NCBI GenBank assembly: GCA_021793375.1
Contig: JAJYSY010000013.1
Location: 1-48,811 of the forward strand
DNA length: 48,811 nucleotides
Direction of reading: 5' to 3'
DNA from: Bacteroidota bacterium
GTDB taxonomy: Bacteria > Bacteroidota > Bacteroidia > Flavobacteriales > Flavobacteriaceae
In this document: positions 1 to 8,392 of the stretch, piece by piece
Numbering within the stretch: the stretch's first letter is position 1
Layout: every line of letters starts with the position of its first letter
Position numbers and translations under genes: made by a program
Notes under the pieces: generated by a model
The model's input: only the letters and a program-made list of their open reading frames with translations
Told to the model about the DNA's origin: nothing
Database searches by the model: none

Positions 1-2460
1 TCCAAAGAAATCATCCCAAGAATCTTCTTCCAATTTTGATTGTACCCATTCCCCTGAAAAACTTAGCGTATGATTTTTTAAGAAATAGAAAAACAATCCC
101 ATTTTATGATTTTGCGACCAAACTTTCCTTTTGTTTTGAATTTGATTTTTAGTTTTACTCAAATTGATTTTTGCATCATATTCCACCGTCATCCAATCCA
201 CAAAATCACCGCTGAGGTTTAAAGTATTATTCCAAGTATCTGTGGTGTTTTTCATCAGATTATTGTTCAAAAGCATATCTCTGTTGTTGTGAGCATAATT
301 TGAACTCAGCTTAAAAGTGGTTCTTAAAGGAGAAATTAATTTGCTGACAGAAGCAGAAACTGAATTTGCATTATTTTTATTAGTTAAATCTAAAGCTTCC
401 ACCAAAGTAGAACCATTGGGTTGTGTAATCATATTAAAAATATGATCATTTTTCCCACCGGAATAATTATATCCTATTCTTGCAAACCAAGTATTTATCG
501 GATTTCTATATTCCAAACCAATTCCCGCTGATTGAGAGGAATTTTCCATTAAAGGAATATCATTTCGGGCTAAATTTCTATAATGCGATAATAAATATCC
601 GGAATACATCTCATCCAACGGACCGTGATTTTTATTATATCTTGCATTTGCTGTGATTTTCCAATAATCCCAAAATTTATATTCTGACCACATCATCGGA
701 TTGATTGTAAAAGGATTTTCCGTTTGCTTATTTGCTCTGACGCGATCTTGAATTTCATAATGATTAAACTCAAAAGGAATTCGCATAAAAATCCGAAAAT
801 CATCCGTTCTGTATGTTAATCCTGTTTTGACATAAGTAGAGATTTCTTGCCATTTCATATCATTTTGAAAATCTGAATCTGGATGAACAATTCCATCTAA
901 CCATAAATCAGAATCCATATTTTGGATTTTAAAATCTATTCCCGGTTGAAGATTTAAACTCAGATTTCCGAATTTCTTGGTTAAATCTAAACTATGATTC
1001 GCAATGAATTTCTTGTCGAAAACATGTTGTTGGATTTCATCAATATTTTGACCCGGAGCAAGAATATCAGTAAAAACACCTGGTTTTATGCTTAAACTTT
1101 GTGGTGTTTCATTATATTGAATATTAGAATTAAAAGTGAGTAATTGTTTGCCAACAGGAAAAATTATTTCAAAATCATTTTTAAAATCTGTAAAAGGATT
1201 TTTGAGTTGTTGGTGTTGAGGTGAATTATTTTCTGTTAAAAATGCTGATCCGCGATTCCATTCTTTTTTAAAACTCAATTTTTCTTTTAAGAAATTCTGA
1301 TCTTTATTTTGTTCAATGCTGAGCGAAGTTTCTAAAGATTCATCTCGCGAATTATTTTGAATATGATTCTCAATAGTAGTATTTCCTTCCGGTAAAAAAT
1401 AAGTGGTAAAATCTCCGCCTTCTCGTTTGGTTAAATTGTTGATATAAGAAGCATTGATTTTAAATTCAAACTCTTTTTTATTTTTAAACAATGCATTAGC
1501 AGAAATAGCATGTGCTTGATTATCTAACCAACGTTTACTCGAAAATGGAGGAGGAGAAACCGATGCAGTGGAAAGCCAATCTTTTTTATCTTCAGAATTT
1601 CTGCCAAATCTAAACGCAGCAAAAGAAAACCTGGAAAAATCTTTGGTGATTTCTGTTCCGTTATTATTGGTTTGATAAGTTACTAAAGTTTGAAAATTCT
1701 TGGTAAAAAACATCGGACTTAATTTTCCGTACCACAACATCGGAGAAGCTCCAATTCCGGCTTCAATATTTCCGGAAACAGTAACTTTGTTTTTCAGTTT
1801 AATATTGATGGCAGCTTGTTCAGAAGGCTCTATGCTATCCAACACTTTTAAGGGTTGATGGTTTTCTAAAATTTCTACAGAACTCACCTTGTCAGCACTT
1901 AAATTATTGCTGACCATTCCGTATTGTCCGCCCATTAAATCTAAACCTTCTACATAAAATTTGTTGATGGGTTTTCCTTGATATTTAATTTCTCCGGTTT
2001 CTGCAATTTCAATTCCCGGCATTTTAGAAAGCACATCCTGAATACTTCTGTCTTTATTGCTTTTAAAAGCTTCCGGATCAAAAATTAAAGTATCTCCGCG
2101 TTGTTTGATAGGAGGTCTTCGCAAGAAAACTTCTTCCAAACTTTCTGCGGCAATTTCTAAAGCAATATTTACTTCTTGTGATTTTGCTGAAATGTTTTTT
2201 TCATAAGTAGCATATCCCAAAGAAGAAACTTTAATGGATAAACTATCTGTTGCTGAATTTACTTTAATATTGAATTTTCCCTCTTGATCAGAAATGGAAT
2301 AGCCTAAAATATTGGTTTTCCCTTTAGGAGAAATAACTACAGAAGTGCTTGATAAAACTTCTTCAGTTTCTGCATCTGTGATTTTTCCACTGATTTCAAT
2401 TTGTGAAAAACTGTAAAAACTGAAGAAGAATAAAAGTAAAAATAAAAGATTATTTTTCAT
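1..2460 (-). CDS. TonB-dependent outer-membrane receptor, C-terminus cut by window edge
   Basis: An open frame of 820 codons runs from an ATG at 2458-2460 to the left edge without a stop, so the C-terminal part of the barrel lies outside. The first 20 residues are a signal peptide ending in FSQ. Residues about 21-105 look like a carboxypeptidase-regulatory-like (CarboxypepD_reg) domain. A plug-like region follows, with motifs such as DTLIFDPEAF, IQDVLSKMPGIE and FYVEGLDLMGG, and then long alternating beta-barrel sequence rich in aromatic and Asn residues. This is the usual build of non-SusC TonB-dependent receptors in Bacteroidota, which import or bind large ligands at the outer membrane. No SusD partner is visible. 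The gene lies 54 bases downstream of the sulfurylase-like gene on the same strand and may be co-transcribed. Substrate unknown. Confidence 0.85.
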   Translation of the reverse strand, partial: MKNNLLFLLLFFFSFYSFSQIEISGKITDAETEEVLSSTSVVISPKGKTNILGYSISDQEGKFNIKVNSATDSLSIKVSSLGYATYEKNISAKSQEVNIALEIAAESLEEVFLRRPPIKQRGDTLIFDPEAFKSNKDRSIQDVLSKMPGIEIAETGEIKYQGKPINKFYVEGLDLMGGQYGMVSNNLSADKVSSVEILENHQPLKVLDSIEPSEQAAINIKLKNKVTVSGNIEAGIGASPMLWYGKLSPMFFTKNFQTLVTYQTNNNGTEITKDFSRFSFAAFRFGRNSEDKKDWLSTASVSPPPFSSKRWLDNQAHAISANALFKNKKEFEFKINASYINNLTKREGGDFTTYFLPEGNTTIENHIQNNSRDESLETSLSIEQNKDQNFLKEKLSFKKEWNRGSAFLTENNSPQHQQLKNPFTDFKNDFEIIFPVGKQLLTFNSNIQYNETPQSLSIKPGVFTDILAPGQNIDEIQQHVFDKKFIANHSLDLTKKFGNLSLNLQPGIDFKIQNMDSDLWLDGIVHPDSDFQNDMKWQEISTYVKTGLTYRTDDFRIFMRIPFEFNHYEIQDRVRANKQTENPFTINPMMWSEYKFWDYWKITANARYNKNHGPLDEMYSGYLLSHYRNLARNDIPLMENSSQSAGIGLEYRNPINTWFARIGYNYSGGKNDHIFNMITQPNGSTLVEALDLTNKNNANSVSASVSKLISPLRTTFKLSSNYAHNNRDMLLNNNLMKNTTDTWNNTLNLSGDFVDWMTVEYDAKINLSKTKNQIQNKRKVWSQNHKMGLFFYFLKNHTLSFSGEWVQSKLEEDSWDDFFG

Positions 2461-2514
2461 TAATTAGTTGAAATATTGCCGATTCTTTATAAAAAGAAGG
2501 CAAATTAAGAAAAC

Positions 2515-4200
2515 TTATCTATAATCTTCATATTTTTTTGGATTCCAAACACGTTTTTTTAGTCTGTCTTCTCTCAGTGGAGCAGCCATATCTTCTAATA
2601 AACGTTTGGCTGCAGCCAATTCTTTTTCTGCTTCAGCTCTATCTTGATACATAAATTCGTTGATGACTTCTTCATCAGCATTTGCCAATTTACTTTCCAA
2701 ATCAGCAATAAGATTTTCTTGGAATTTTCTCAAGTTTTCGCGTGCGCCTTTCACCCAACCCGGTTGAACATTTCTGTTGTGATCTAATAAGAAACTGTAT
2801 TCTCTGTAAATTTCATCATAAATCCGCGAAGCATTTTTACGAATATCCATAATAATAGTTTCTAAATCATCTATAGTTAAATCCTCCGGATTAAGAGGTT
2901 TTTCACGTTTTTTACCTCCTAAATGTGTGTAATATAAATAATAAGAAAACAGTTTTTCAATCACAGAACCCACCGGAACAATAGCTTCATTGTCTTCTCC
3001 TAATCCTTTGGGTTGAATTCCTTGCATTCCTGCTAAAGAAGATTCCGGACGAACAATTTCTTTGGGAGGAATAAATCCATGACGAAGCATTTCTCTGATT
3101 CCTGTTCCGGAAATATGAATATGAAAACGAGAATCATGAGAACAGGTTTGTTGTGTAGCATGATTTGAACAACGTGTGCAGTAAAAAACTTCATTAAACA
3201 AACGGATTTCAATTCCCAGTTCTTCTTTTGAATATTCTTCAAAAACACTGTGCCCGGCATATTTATCATAAAAAGATCCAATTCCGGCGTGATCTCTACC
3301 GATTAAAGCATGCGTACAACCATAATTTTTCATAATCAACGCATGTAAAACCGCTTCTCTTGGTCCGGCAAAAATATAGGTAACCCGCAGCGGAGAAAGA
3401 ATAGCTTTTTCTTTAGGATAATATGCATCCATCACATTTCTATAAGCGCGAACGCGATATTCCGGACGAACAAATTCATTTTTTGCCATTTCTACCAAAG
3501 GTTGTAATAATAATCCATCTATGGTTTCTAATGCTGTTCTGTGAATATATTCATGTCCTCTATGAAAAGGATTGGCTCCGGTGATAAATCCGGCAACAGA
3601 TCTGAACTTCTTTTTTTCATAAAATTCATGCCATAAATCTTGAGGCTCTTTTCGTAAAGATTCAAAAGGACCCCAATCCACTCTTTTTAATAAAGTTAAA
3701 GTTCCACCTAAAGAAGTTTCTCCCATTCTGGTGTAAATAGAATCCACTCCGGGATGACTACGATCTGTAGTTCCAAAAAGATTTTTAGCACGATGCGCTT
3801 TATCGTAAGCGAAGATATCTTCTAAAGCCAAAATTGCCACCGGATCATTATTTCCATCTGTAAGTGCTACTTCTTTTCCCACAGAAAGTTGAGAAATCAC
3901 TTCTTTATTTCTTTTTCCTGAAGGCGCAAAACTCAGTGGAACCGGCCAAACAATTCCATTGGCCAAACGTCCTTTTTCCAACACCGAAAGATAATCATCT
4001 TCATTCATAAATCCTTTGATGGGCGAAAGCACACCGGTGGCAATCATTTCAATGGTAATAATCGCTTCCATATCAATTCTTATGGAAGGAAGAGAACGCG
4101 CTCGTTGGATTTCTGCTTCTTTTTTATCCGGATCAACCACTTGATTGACCATCACACCCCCGTGTGGTTTTTGAGGGTATTTATCGAAATTTAATTCCAT
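2515..4200 (-). CDS. sat: ATP sulfurylase (Sat)-family protein with altered sulfate-site motif and C-terminal extension
   Basis: 561 residues. The first ~390 follow the homomeric ATP sulfurylase layout: a PUA-like N-terminal domain, then a nucleotidyltransferase domain with ANPFHRGHE (about 209-217) and GRDHAGIG (301-308). Family members normally have Q-x-R-N-P-x-H, where Gln and Arg contact sulfate; here the stretch is T-G-A-N-P-F-H (207-213), so both are missing while the ATP-binding histidines remain. C341, C344 and C353 give a C-x2-C-x8-C pattern like the zinc site of some bacterial enzymes. About 165 extra residues at the C-terminus are mostly helical and charged and contain no P-loop, so this is not a fused APS kinase. 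No APS reductase or other sulfur gene is adjacent. The family is secure; true sulfate-activating activity is less so. Confidence 0.8.
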   Translation of the reverse strand: MELNFDKYPQKPHGGVMVNQVVDPDKKEAEIQRARSLPSIRIDMEAIITIEMIATGVLSPIKGFMNEDDYLSVLEKGRLANGIVWPVPLSFAPSGKRNKEVISQLSVGKEVALTDGNNDPVAILALEDIFAYDKAHRAKNLFGTTDRSHPGVDSIYTRMGETSLGGTLTLLKRVDWGPFESLRKEPQDLWHEFYEKKKFRSVAGFITGANPFHRGHEYIHRTALETIDGLLLQPLVEMAKNEFVRPEYRVRAYRNVMDAYYPKEKAILSPLRVTYIFAGPREAVLHALIMKNYGCTHALIGRDHAGIGSFYDKYAGHSVFEEYSKEELGIEIRLFNEVFYCTRCSNHATQQTCSHDSRFHIHISGTGIREMLRHGFIPPKEIVRPESSLAGMQGIQPKGLGEDNEAIVPVGSVIEKLFSYYLYYTHLGGKKREKPLNPEDLTIDDLETIIMDIRKNASRIYDEIYREYSFLLDHNRNVQPGWVKGARENLRKFQENLIADLESKLANADEEVINEFMYQDRAEAEKELAAAKRLLEDMAAPLREDRLKKRVWNPKKYEDYR

Positions 4201-4357
4201 ATAATATGTAGTTTAAGTTTTAAGAAAAGTTTAGTTTAATTAAGAAGTTCAATATAAATAAAAAAAATAAGCCTTTTTAATTGAGGAAGAGGATTTTGAT
4301 AAAGAAATTAAGTTGAAAAATTACACTTCAAAAAATAGCTTAGTCTCAAGATTAAGT

Positions 4358-4365
4358 TATTTTTG
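4358..4365 (+). promoter_or_regulatory. Possible -7 box (TATTTTTG) upstream of the pigment cluster
   Basis: TATTTTTG matches the Bacteroidota TAnnTTTG -7 consensus and ends 28 bases before the GTG start at 4393. No good TTTG -33 element is seen 19-21 bases upstream, so support is modest. The surrounding intergenic stretch (4201-4392) between divergent genes holds nothing else recognisable beyond A/T runs. Confidence 0.3.
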
Positions 4366-4392
4366 TTGTTAAAATGTTAAATATTAATTTCT

Positions 4393-4935
4393 GTGGATAA
4401 AAAAATACACACAAATAAAGGCGTTATTTATTTATGGAAGAACAATACATTTTTAAAAATTGACAAAAAGAAAAGAAGAAATCTTGAAAAAATCACAGTA
4501 GAAAAAAAATTAAAAGAAGATTTTCCGAAGGCTTTTATCACGCATTCAGAAAAGGGCGCTCCGATTTTAAAACAATGTGATTTTCAACATATTTCTGTTT
4601 CTCATTATAAAAATTTATTTGCTTTTTACATGGCTGATTATCCTGTTGGGATTGATATTCAGCTGTTTAAAAGTAATTTAAATAAAGGAAAACACTTTTT
4701 TGTCAATTTAGAAGAGGAAGGTGTTTTTGACTTTAATGTGCTGAATTTACATTTGATTTGGAGCACAAAAGAAGTGATTTATAAAAAATACAGCGGAAAA
4801 ATAAAAGATTTTAAAAATGAAATCACAGTTTTAGAAATTGATGATAAAACAGAAAAAATAACGGCAAAATATCAACAACAAACAGAAAACTTACACTTTA
4901 AAAAAACTGAAGAATTTGTGTTGGTTTGGAGTTGA
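4393..4935 (+). CDS. 4'-phosphopantetheinyl transferase family protein (Sfp-like)
   Basis: 180 residues, starting at GTG; the only nearby ATG (4434) is out of frame. Two short Sfp-type signatures are visible: VGIDIQ at about 85-90 (D88, a Mg ligand; the usual Glu is Gln) and WSTKEVIYKKY at about 123-133, matching the W-S/C-x-K-E-A/S-x-x-K motif. Such enzymes transfer phosphopantetheine from CoA to a Ser of acyl carrier proteins. Two ACP genes (13749 and 37440) sit in the same cluster and are the likely substrates. The protein is short and divergent for an Sfp enzyme. It is the first gene of the plus-strand block and lies 27 bases ahead of the DarA-like gene. Confidence 0.8.
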   Translation: MDKKIHTNKGVIYLWKNNTFLKIDKKKRRNLEKITVEKKLKEDFPKAFITHSEKGAPILKQCDFQHISVSHYKNLFAFYMADYPVGIDIQLFKSNLNKGKHFFVNLEEEGVFDFNVLNLHLIWSTKEVIYKKYSGKIKDFKNEITVLEIDDKTEKITAKYQQQTENLHFKKTEEFVLVWS

Positions 4936-4962
4936 TTTTGAATTGAAAATTTTAATAAAAAG

Positions 4963-5868
4963 ATGAAAAATATATTGGTTGTTTATTATTCTCAAACCGG
5001 GCAAACAAAAGAAATTGCACGAAATTTAATTCAACCTTTTGAAGATAAAAAACAATATCATATTGATTATTACCAAATTAAACCTGAAAAAGATTATGCT
5101 TTTCCTTGGGATGGAAAAGATTTTTATAATGCTTTTCCGGAATCTTTTCAGCAAATTCCGGTATCGATAAAAAAACCGGAAGAAAAAATTTTAAACACAG
5201 ATTATGATTTGATTATTTTAGCTTATCAAATCTGGTTTTTAACACCTTCCATTCCGGTTAATTCTTTTTTGAAAAGTGAGTTTGCTAAAAAAATCCTTCA
5301 TAACAGAAAAATAATTTCAGTAATCAGCTGCAGAAATATGTGGGCAAAAGCTCAAGTAAAAACAAAAACACTGATAAAAAATGCAGGTGGAAATTTAATA
5401 GGAAATATCGCTTTTGTAGATCATGCTCCAAATTTAATCAGTGTTATCACAATTTCTCATTGGTTGATGGGAGGAAAAAAAGATAAGAAATACGGAATTT
5501 TCCCCACGCCCGGAGTAGCAGAAGAAGACATTAAAAACGCTTCGAAATATGGAGAAATAATTTTGCGAAAATGGGAAGAAAATGATTTTCAAAATCTACA
5601 AAAAGAAATTATTGCTACTAAAGGCGTTTACTTAAAACCTTTCATCATTTTTATGGATGAAAAAGCCAATAAAATGTTTCAAATCTGGTCCACTTTTATC
5701 TTAAAAAATAAAAAAACCAGAAAAGTTAAAGTTCGTTTTTTTAAATATTATTTGTTAATTGCCCTCTTTGTAATTTCACCAATAATATTTGTTATATTTT
5801 TCTTAACTTCGCCTCTTCGAAAAAAAGCGATTCGCAAGAAAAGATCGCTTTACTATAGCGTCAATTAA
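4963..5868 (+). CDS. darA: DarA-like flavodoxin-fold enzyme of dialkylresorcinol synthesis
   Basis: 301 residues. The N-terminus VVYYSQTGQTKEIA (about 6-19) is a flavodoxin-type FMN phosphate-binding loop, followed by a flavodoxin/NADPH-quinone-reductase-like alpha/beta fold. Residues about 252-280 are strongly hydrophobic and end in a Lys/Arg-rich tail, suggesting a C-terminal membrane anchor with the flavin domain in the cytosol. Proteins of this build next to a DarB ketosynthase are annotated as dialkylresorcinol-condensing enzyme DarA. In the flexirubin/DAR pathway DarA is assigned the aromatisation of the cyclohexanedione made by DarB. The stop is 9 bases before the DarB-like start, which supports this pairing. 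Mechanism is by family knowledge, not visible here. Confidence 0.8.
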   Translation: MKNILVVYYSQTGQTKEIARNLIQPFEDKKQYHIDYYQIKPEKDYAFPWDGKDFYNAFPESFQQIPVSIKKPEEKILNTDYDLIILAYQIWFLTPSIPVNSFLKSEFAKKILHNRKIISVISCRNMWAKAQVKTKTLIKNAGGNLIGNIAFVDHAPNLISVITISHWLMGGKKDKKYGIFPTPGVAEEDIKNASKYGEIILRKWEENDFQNLQKEIIATKGVYLKPFIIFMDEKANKMFQIWSTFILKNKKTRKVKVRFFKYYLLIALFVISPIIFVIFFLTSPLRKKAIRKKRSLYYSVN

Positions 5869-5877
5869 CTAAGATTT

Positions 5878-7017
5878 ATGAAAGAAGTTTATATCACCAA
5901 AACAGCTCAGTTTTTACCCAATGAACCGGTGAGCAATGAAGAAATGGGTAAGAAATTAGGATATTTAAACAACTCAGAAAGAGTTCAAAAAATCATCTTA
6001 AGAAGAAATGGTATTAAAAACAGACATTATGCTTTTGATGATGAAGGAAATTTAACTCACACCAACGCGGCTTTAACTTACGAAGCCATCAAAGGATTAT
6101 ATGATGAAGAATTTACAGAAAAAGATGTTGAAATTATTTCTGTAGGCACCACTTCTCCTGATCAGATTTTACCTGCTCACGCAGTAATGGTTCACGGGTT
6201 GATGAAAGAAGGAGATAAAATTGAAATCAACACCGCTGCCGGAAATTGCACCGCCGGAATGAATGCTTTAAAATATGGATTTATGGCGATAAAAGCCGGA
6301 TTGGCAAATAATGCTGTAGTTGCCGGATCAGAAGGAATTTCAAAATGGCTGTATCACGATAAATTTGAATATGAATTGGATACCGCAAAAAAAATAGAAA
6401 AAAATCCGGTTTTAGCTTTTGAAAAAGAATTTATACGTTGGATGTTATCCGATGGAGCAGGTGCTTTTTTATTAGAGTCCAAACCCAATCCTAAAAATAA
6501 ATACAACTTTAAAATTGAATGGATCGACGGACAATCCTATGCCAATGAAATTGAAACTTGCATGTATGGAGGAGCAGAAAGAGATGAGGATGGAGAATTA
6601 ATTCCTTGGTCGGCTTACAGCTCAGAACAATGGGCAGAAAAATCTATTTTCGCCATTAAACAAGATGTGAAATTATTGGATAAATACATCATCTCTAAAG
6701 GAGCGGAAAGCTTGAAAGAAGTGATAGAAAGAAATAATTGTCCGGCGGAAAGCATAGATTATTTTTTACCTCATATTTCTTCATTTTATTTTAAAGATAA
6801 ATTGATGGAAGGCCTCAGAGCAATTGATGTAAATATTTCTGATGATAAATTATACACCAACTTAGATCGCGTAGGAAATATTGGTGCAGGAGCAAGTTTT
6901 GTAATGTTGGATGAACTTCATAAAACCCAGAATTTAAAAAAAGGAGAAAAAATTCTTTTATCTGTTCCCGAAAGTGGACGATTTAACTATGTTTATGCTT
7001 TATTAACCGTTGTGTAA
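5878..7017 (+). CDS. darB: DarB-like ketosynthase III of dialkylresorcinol synthesis
   Basis: 379 residues, of FabH/KAS III type. The catalytic triad is visible: C124 in AAGNCTAGM, H299 in FLPHISS and N334 in VGNIGAGA. DarB enzymes couple two fatty-acid-derived thioesters (a beta-ketoacyl and an enoyl chain) to form a cyclohexanedione, which DarA aromatises to a 2,5-dialkylresorcinol, the alcohol half of flexirubins. The order PPTase-DarA-DarB supports the assignment over a housekeeping FabH. Pairing with DarA by 9-base spacing implies co-expression. Confidence 0.85.
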   Translation: MKEVYITKTAQFLPNEPVSNEEMGKKLGYLNNSERVQKIILRRNGIKNRHYAFDDEGNLTHTNAALTYEAIKGLYDEEFTEKDVEIISVGTTSPDQILPAHAVMVHGLMKEGDKIEINTAAGNCTAGMNALKYGFMAIKAGLANNAVVAGSEGISKWLYHDKFEYELDTAKKIEKNPVLAFEKEFIRWMLSDGAGAFLLESKPNPKNKYNFKIEWIDGQSYANEIETCMYGGAERDEDGELIPWSAYSSEQWAEKSIFAIKQDVKLLDKYIISKGAESLKEVIERNNCPAESIDYFLPHISSFYFKDKLMEGLRAIDVNISDDKLYTNLDRVGNIGAGASFVMLDELHKTQNLKKGEKILLSVPESGRFNYVYALLTVV

Positions 7018-7024
7018 AAAATCA

Positions 7025-7459
7025 ATGAATTTAAAACCGTTAATTTCTACAGAAAAAGTAAAAGAACTCTTACCTCAAAAAGAACCTTTTGTGATGGTGC
7101 ATGATCTTCTTGATTATAATGAAGAGGAAATCACCACAGGATTTTTAGTAGAAAAAGATAATATTTTTATAGAAAATGGTTTGTTCAACGAATCCGGATT
7201 AATAGAAAATGTAGCGCAAACTACAGCTTTACACACCAGTTATAGTTATTATATTAAAGATGAAATCGCTCCGGTGGGTTATATCGCTCAAATTCAAAAT
7301 ACAAAGGTTGAAAATTTTCCAAAAGTAGGAGATTACATCATTACTACTGTAAAGATTTTAGCAGAATTTGATGATATCACTTTAGTAAATGGATTGGCTA
7401 AACTTAAAGACCAAACTTTGGTGAAAACCAGAATGAAAACATATTTGGCAAAATCTTAA
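7025..7459 (+). CDS. ApeP-like hot-dog dehydratase homologue (His motif absent)
   Basis: I place the start at ATG 7025 (144 residues) rather than the TTG at 7010, which would overlap darB and add five residues unlike the family. The protein has the hot-dog dehydratase layout: LPQKEPFVMVHDLL (16-29, compare LPHRYPFLLVDRV in FabZ) and ESGLIENVAQTTAL (56-69) with E61 at the FabZ catalytic Glu position. The GHFPxxPxxPG segment that supplies the catalytic His in FabZ is not present. That matches ApeP (COG4706) proteins of aryl-polyene clusters, which work with an ApeI-type partner; such a gene lies at 31024. Likely role: dehydration of 3-hydroxyacyl-ACP during polyene or DAR precursor synthesis. 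Confidence 0.75.
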   Translation: MNLKPLISTEKVKELLPQKEPFVMVHDLLDYNEEEITTGFLVEKDNIFIENGLFNESGLIENVAQTTALHTSYSYYIKDEIAPVGYIAQIQNTKVENFPKVGDYIITTVKILAEFDDITLVNGLAKLKDQTLVKTRMKTYLAKS

Positions 7460-7481
7460 ATTTATAAAACATATAATTTTT

Positions 7482-7931
7482 ATGGAATTACCCATTCAAA
7501 TAGGATTGTTTTTACCCCATAGAGCACCAATGTTGATGGTTGATGAAATCGTAGAAATAGATGATCAATCCATAAAAACAGAATTTATCATCAAACCGGA
7601 AAATATTTTCTTGCAAAACAGTAAATTAAGCGAAGTTGGAATTATAGAAAATATGGCGCAAACCGCTTCCGGAATTATTGGAAAACCGCAATTTGATGAA
7701 AATGCTCATGATAAAAATTTCAGACTTTCAGGATATATCACCAGAATTGAAAATATTGAAATTTTTACCCTCCCCGATGTAAATGCACAATTGGAAACTT
7801 ATGGAAAATTAGTGATGAATCACACCATTGGAAATATGTTTAATTGTAAAATTGAATGCAAAACTTATCAGGGAGAAAAAACAATAGCAAAAGGATTTTT
7901 TAATCTGATTATAAGACCTCAACCCCTTTAA
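7482..7931 (+). CDS. Second ApeP-like hot-dog dehydratase homologue
   Basis: 149 residues, paralogous in layout to the preceding gene. LPHRAPMLMVDEI at 11-23 is very close to the FabZ/ApeP opening motif, and GIIENMAQTASG (53-64) places E56 at the catalytic Glu position. As in the preceding protein, the GHFPxxPxxPG stretch is missing. Two tandem ApeP-like genes suggest heterodimer formation, or one copy serving the aryl polyene and the other the resorcinol acyl chain (inference). Spacing to the upstream gene is 22 bases. Confidence 0.75.
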   Translation: MELPIQIGLFLPHRAPMLMVDEIVEIDDQSIKTEFIIKPENIFLQNSKLSEVGIIENMAQTASGIIGKPQFDENAHDKNFRLSGYITRIENIEIFTLPDVNAQLETYGKLVMNHTIGNMFNCKIECKTYQGEKTIAKGFFNLIIRPQPL

Positions 7932-7950
7932 GATTCCTTGAAAATTCAAC

Positions 7951-7958
7951 TATATTTG
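7951..7958 (+). promoter_or_regulatory. Possible internal promoter -7 box (TATATTTG)
   Basis: TATATTTG fits TAnnTTTG exactly and lies 32 bases before the ATG at 7991, in one of the larger gaps of this block (59 bases). A TTTA at 7927-7930, 20 bases upstream, is an imperfect -33 element. It could drive the 7991-11421 genes separately. Confidence 0.4.
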
Positions 7959-7990
7959 TAAAAGAAGTCATTTCTTAAAGCTGAAGAATT

Positions 7991-8392
7991 ATGAAGAAAG
8001 AGGAAATACCACAAGACAAAAGCTCTCTTGAAGATAAAAATATCAGAGAATTGTGTTATGCAGTTGATGAAAATGGAGAATACACCACCGGATTAAGCAC
8101 AGGATGGAAAGCAAAATCCATTGCTTTGGATTTAACCATGCAAGAGTTAAACGAACGCATCGAAAAAGCTAAAAAAGCAGTTTATAATAATAAAAAAAGT
8201 CCGATTTATTATTTTATGCTGCGTTCAAAAATGGACATCAGCATTTTGGCAAGTTATATAGAAAAAAGAAGATGGATTGTAAAAAGACATTTTAAACCCC
8301 GAGTTTTTAAGAGATTAAAACCCGAAACGCTACAAAAATATGCAGATATTTTTGAGATAAATGTTGATCAAATAACAAACTTTAATGAATAA
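7991..8392 (+). CDS. Small conserved-looking protein of unknown function in the pigment cluster
   Basis: 133 residues, no signal peptide or membrane segment, charged and Lys-rich. The start of the protein includes LCYAVDENGEYTTGLSTGW (about 21-39). The C-terminal half (about 77-128) is helical, with a segment ending in YADIFEINVDQITNF that vaguely recalls the third and fourth helices of Cro/CI-type domains; this resemblance is too weak to call it DNA-binding. The stop overlaps the next start by 8 bases (8385-8392), so translation is coupled to the BtrH-like acyltransferase candidate. It could be a partner or adaptor of that enzyme, or the only regulator inside the cluster. Function not recognised. 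Confidence 0.7.
   Translation: MKKEEIPQDKSSLEDKNIRELCYAVDENGEYTTGLSTGWKAKSIALDLTMQELNERIEKAKKAVYNNKKSPIYYFMLRSKMDISILASYIEKRRWIVKRHFKPRVFKRLKPETLQKYADIFEINVDQITNFNE

Noticed and set aside
2515..4200. Bifunctional ATP sulfurylase-APS kinase
   Set aside because: The C-terminal extension has no P-loop or kinase motifs.
4201..4392. Possible small gene or riboswitch between sat and the PPTase gene
   Set aside because: Only A/T runs and one -7-like box seen; no open frame with family features.
5878..7017. Housekeeping FabH
   Set aside because: Position after a DarA-like gene and a PPTase and the longer size fit DarB better.
7010..7024. TTG start five codons upstream of the first ApeP-like gene
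   Set aside because: The added residues overlap darB and do not look like the family start; ATG 7025 is better.
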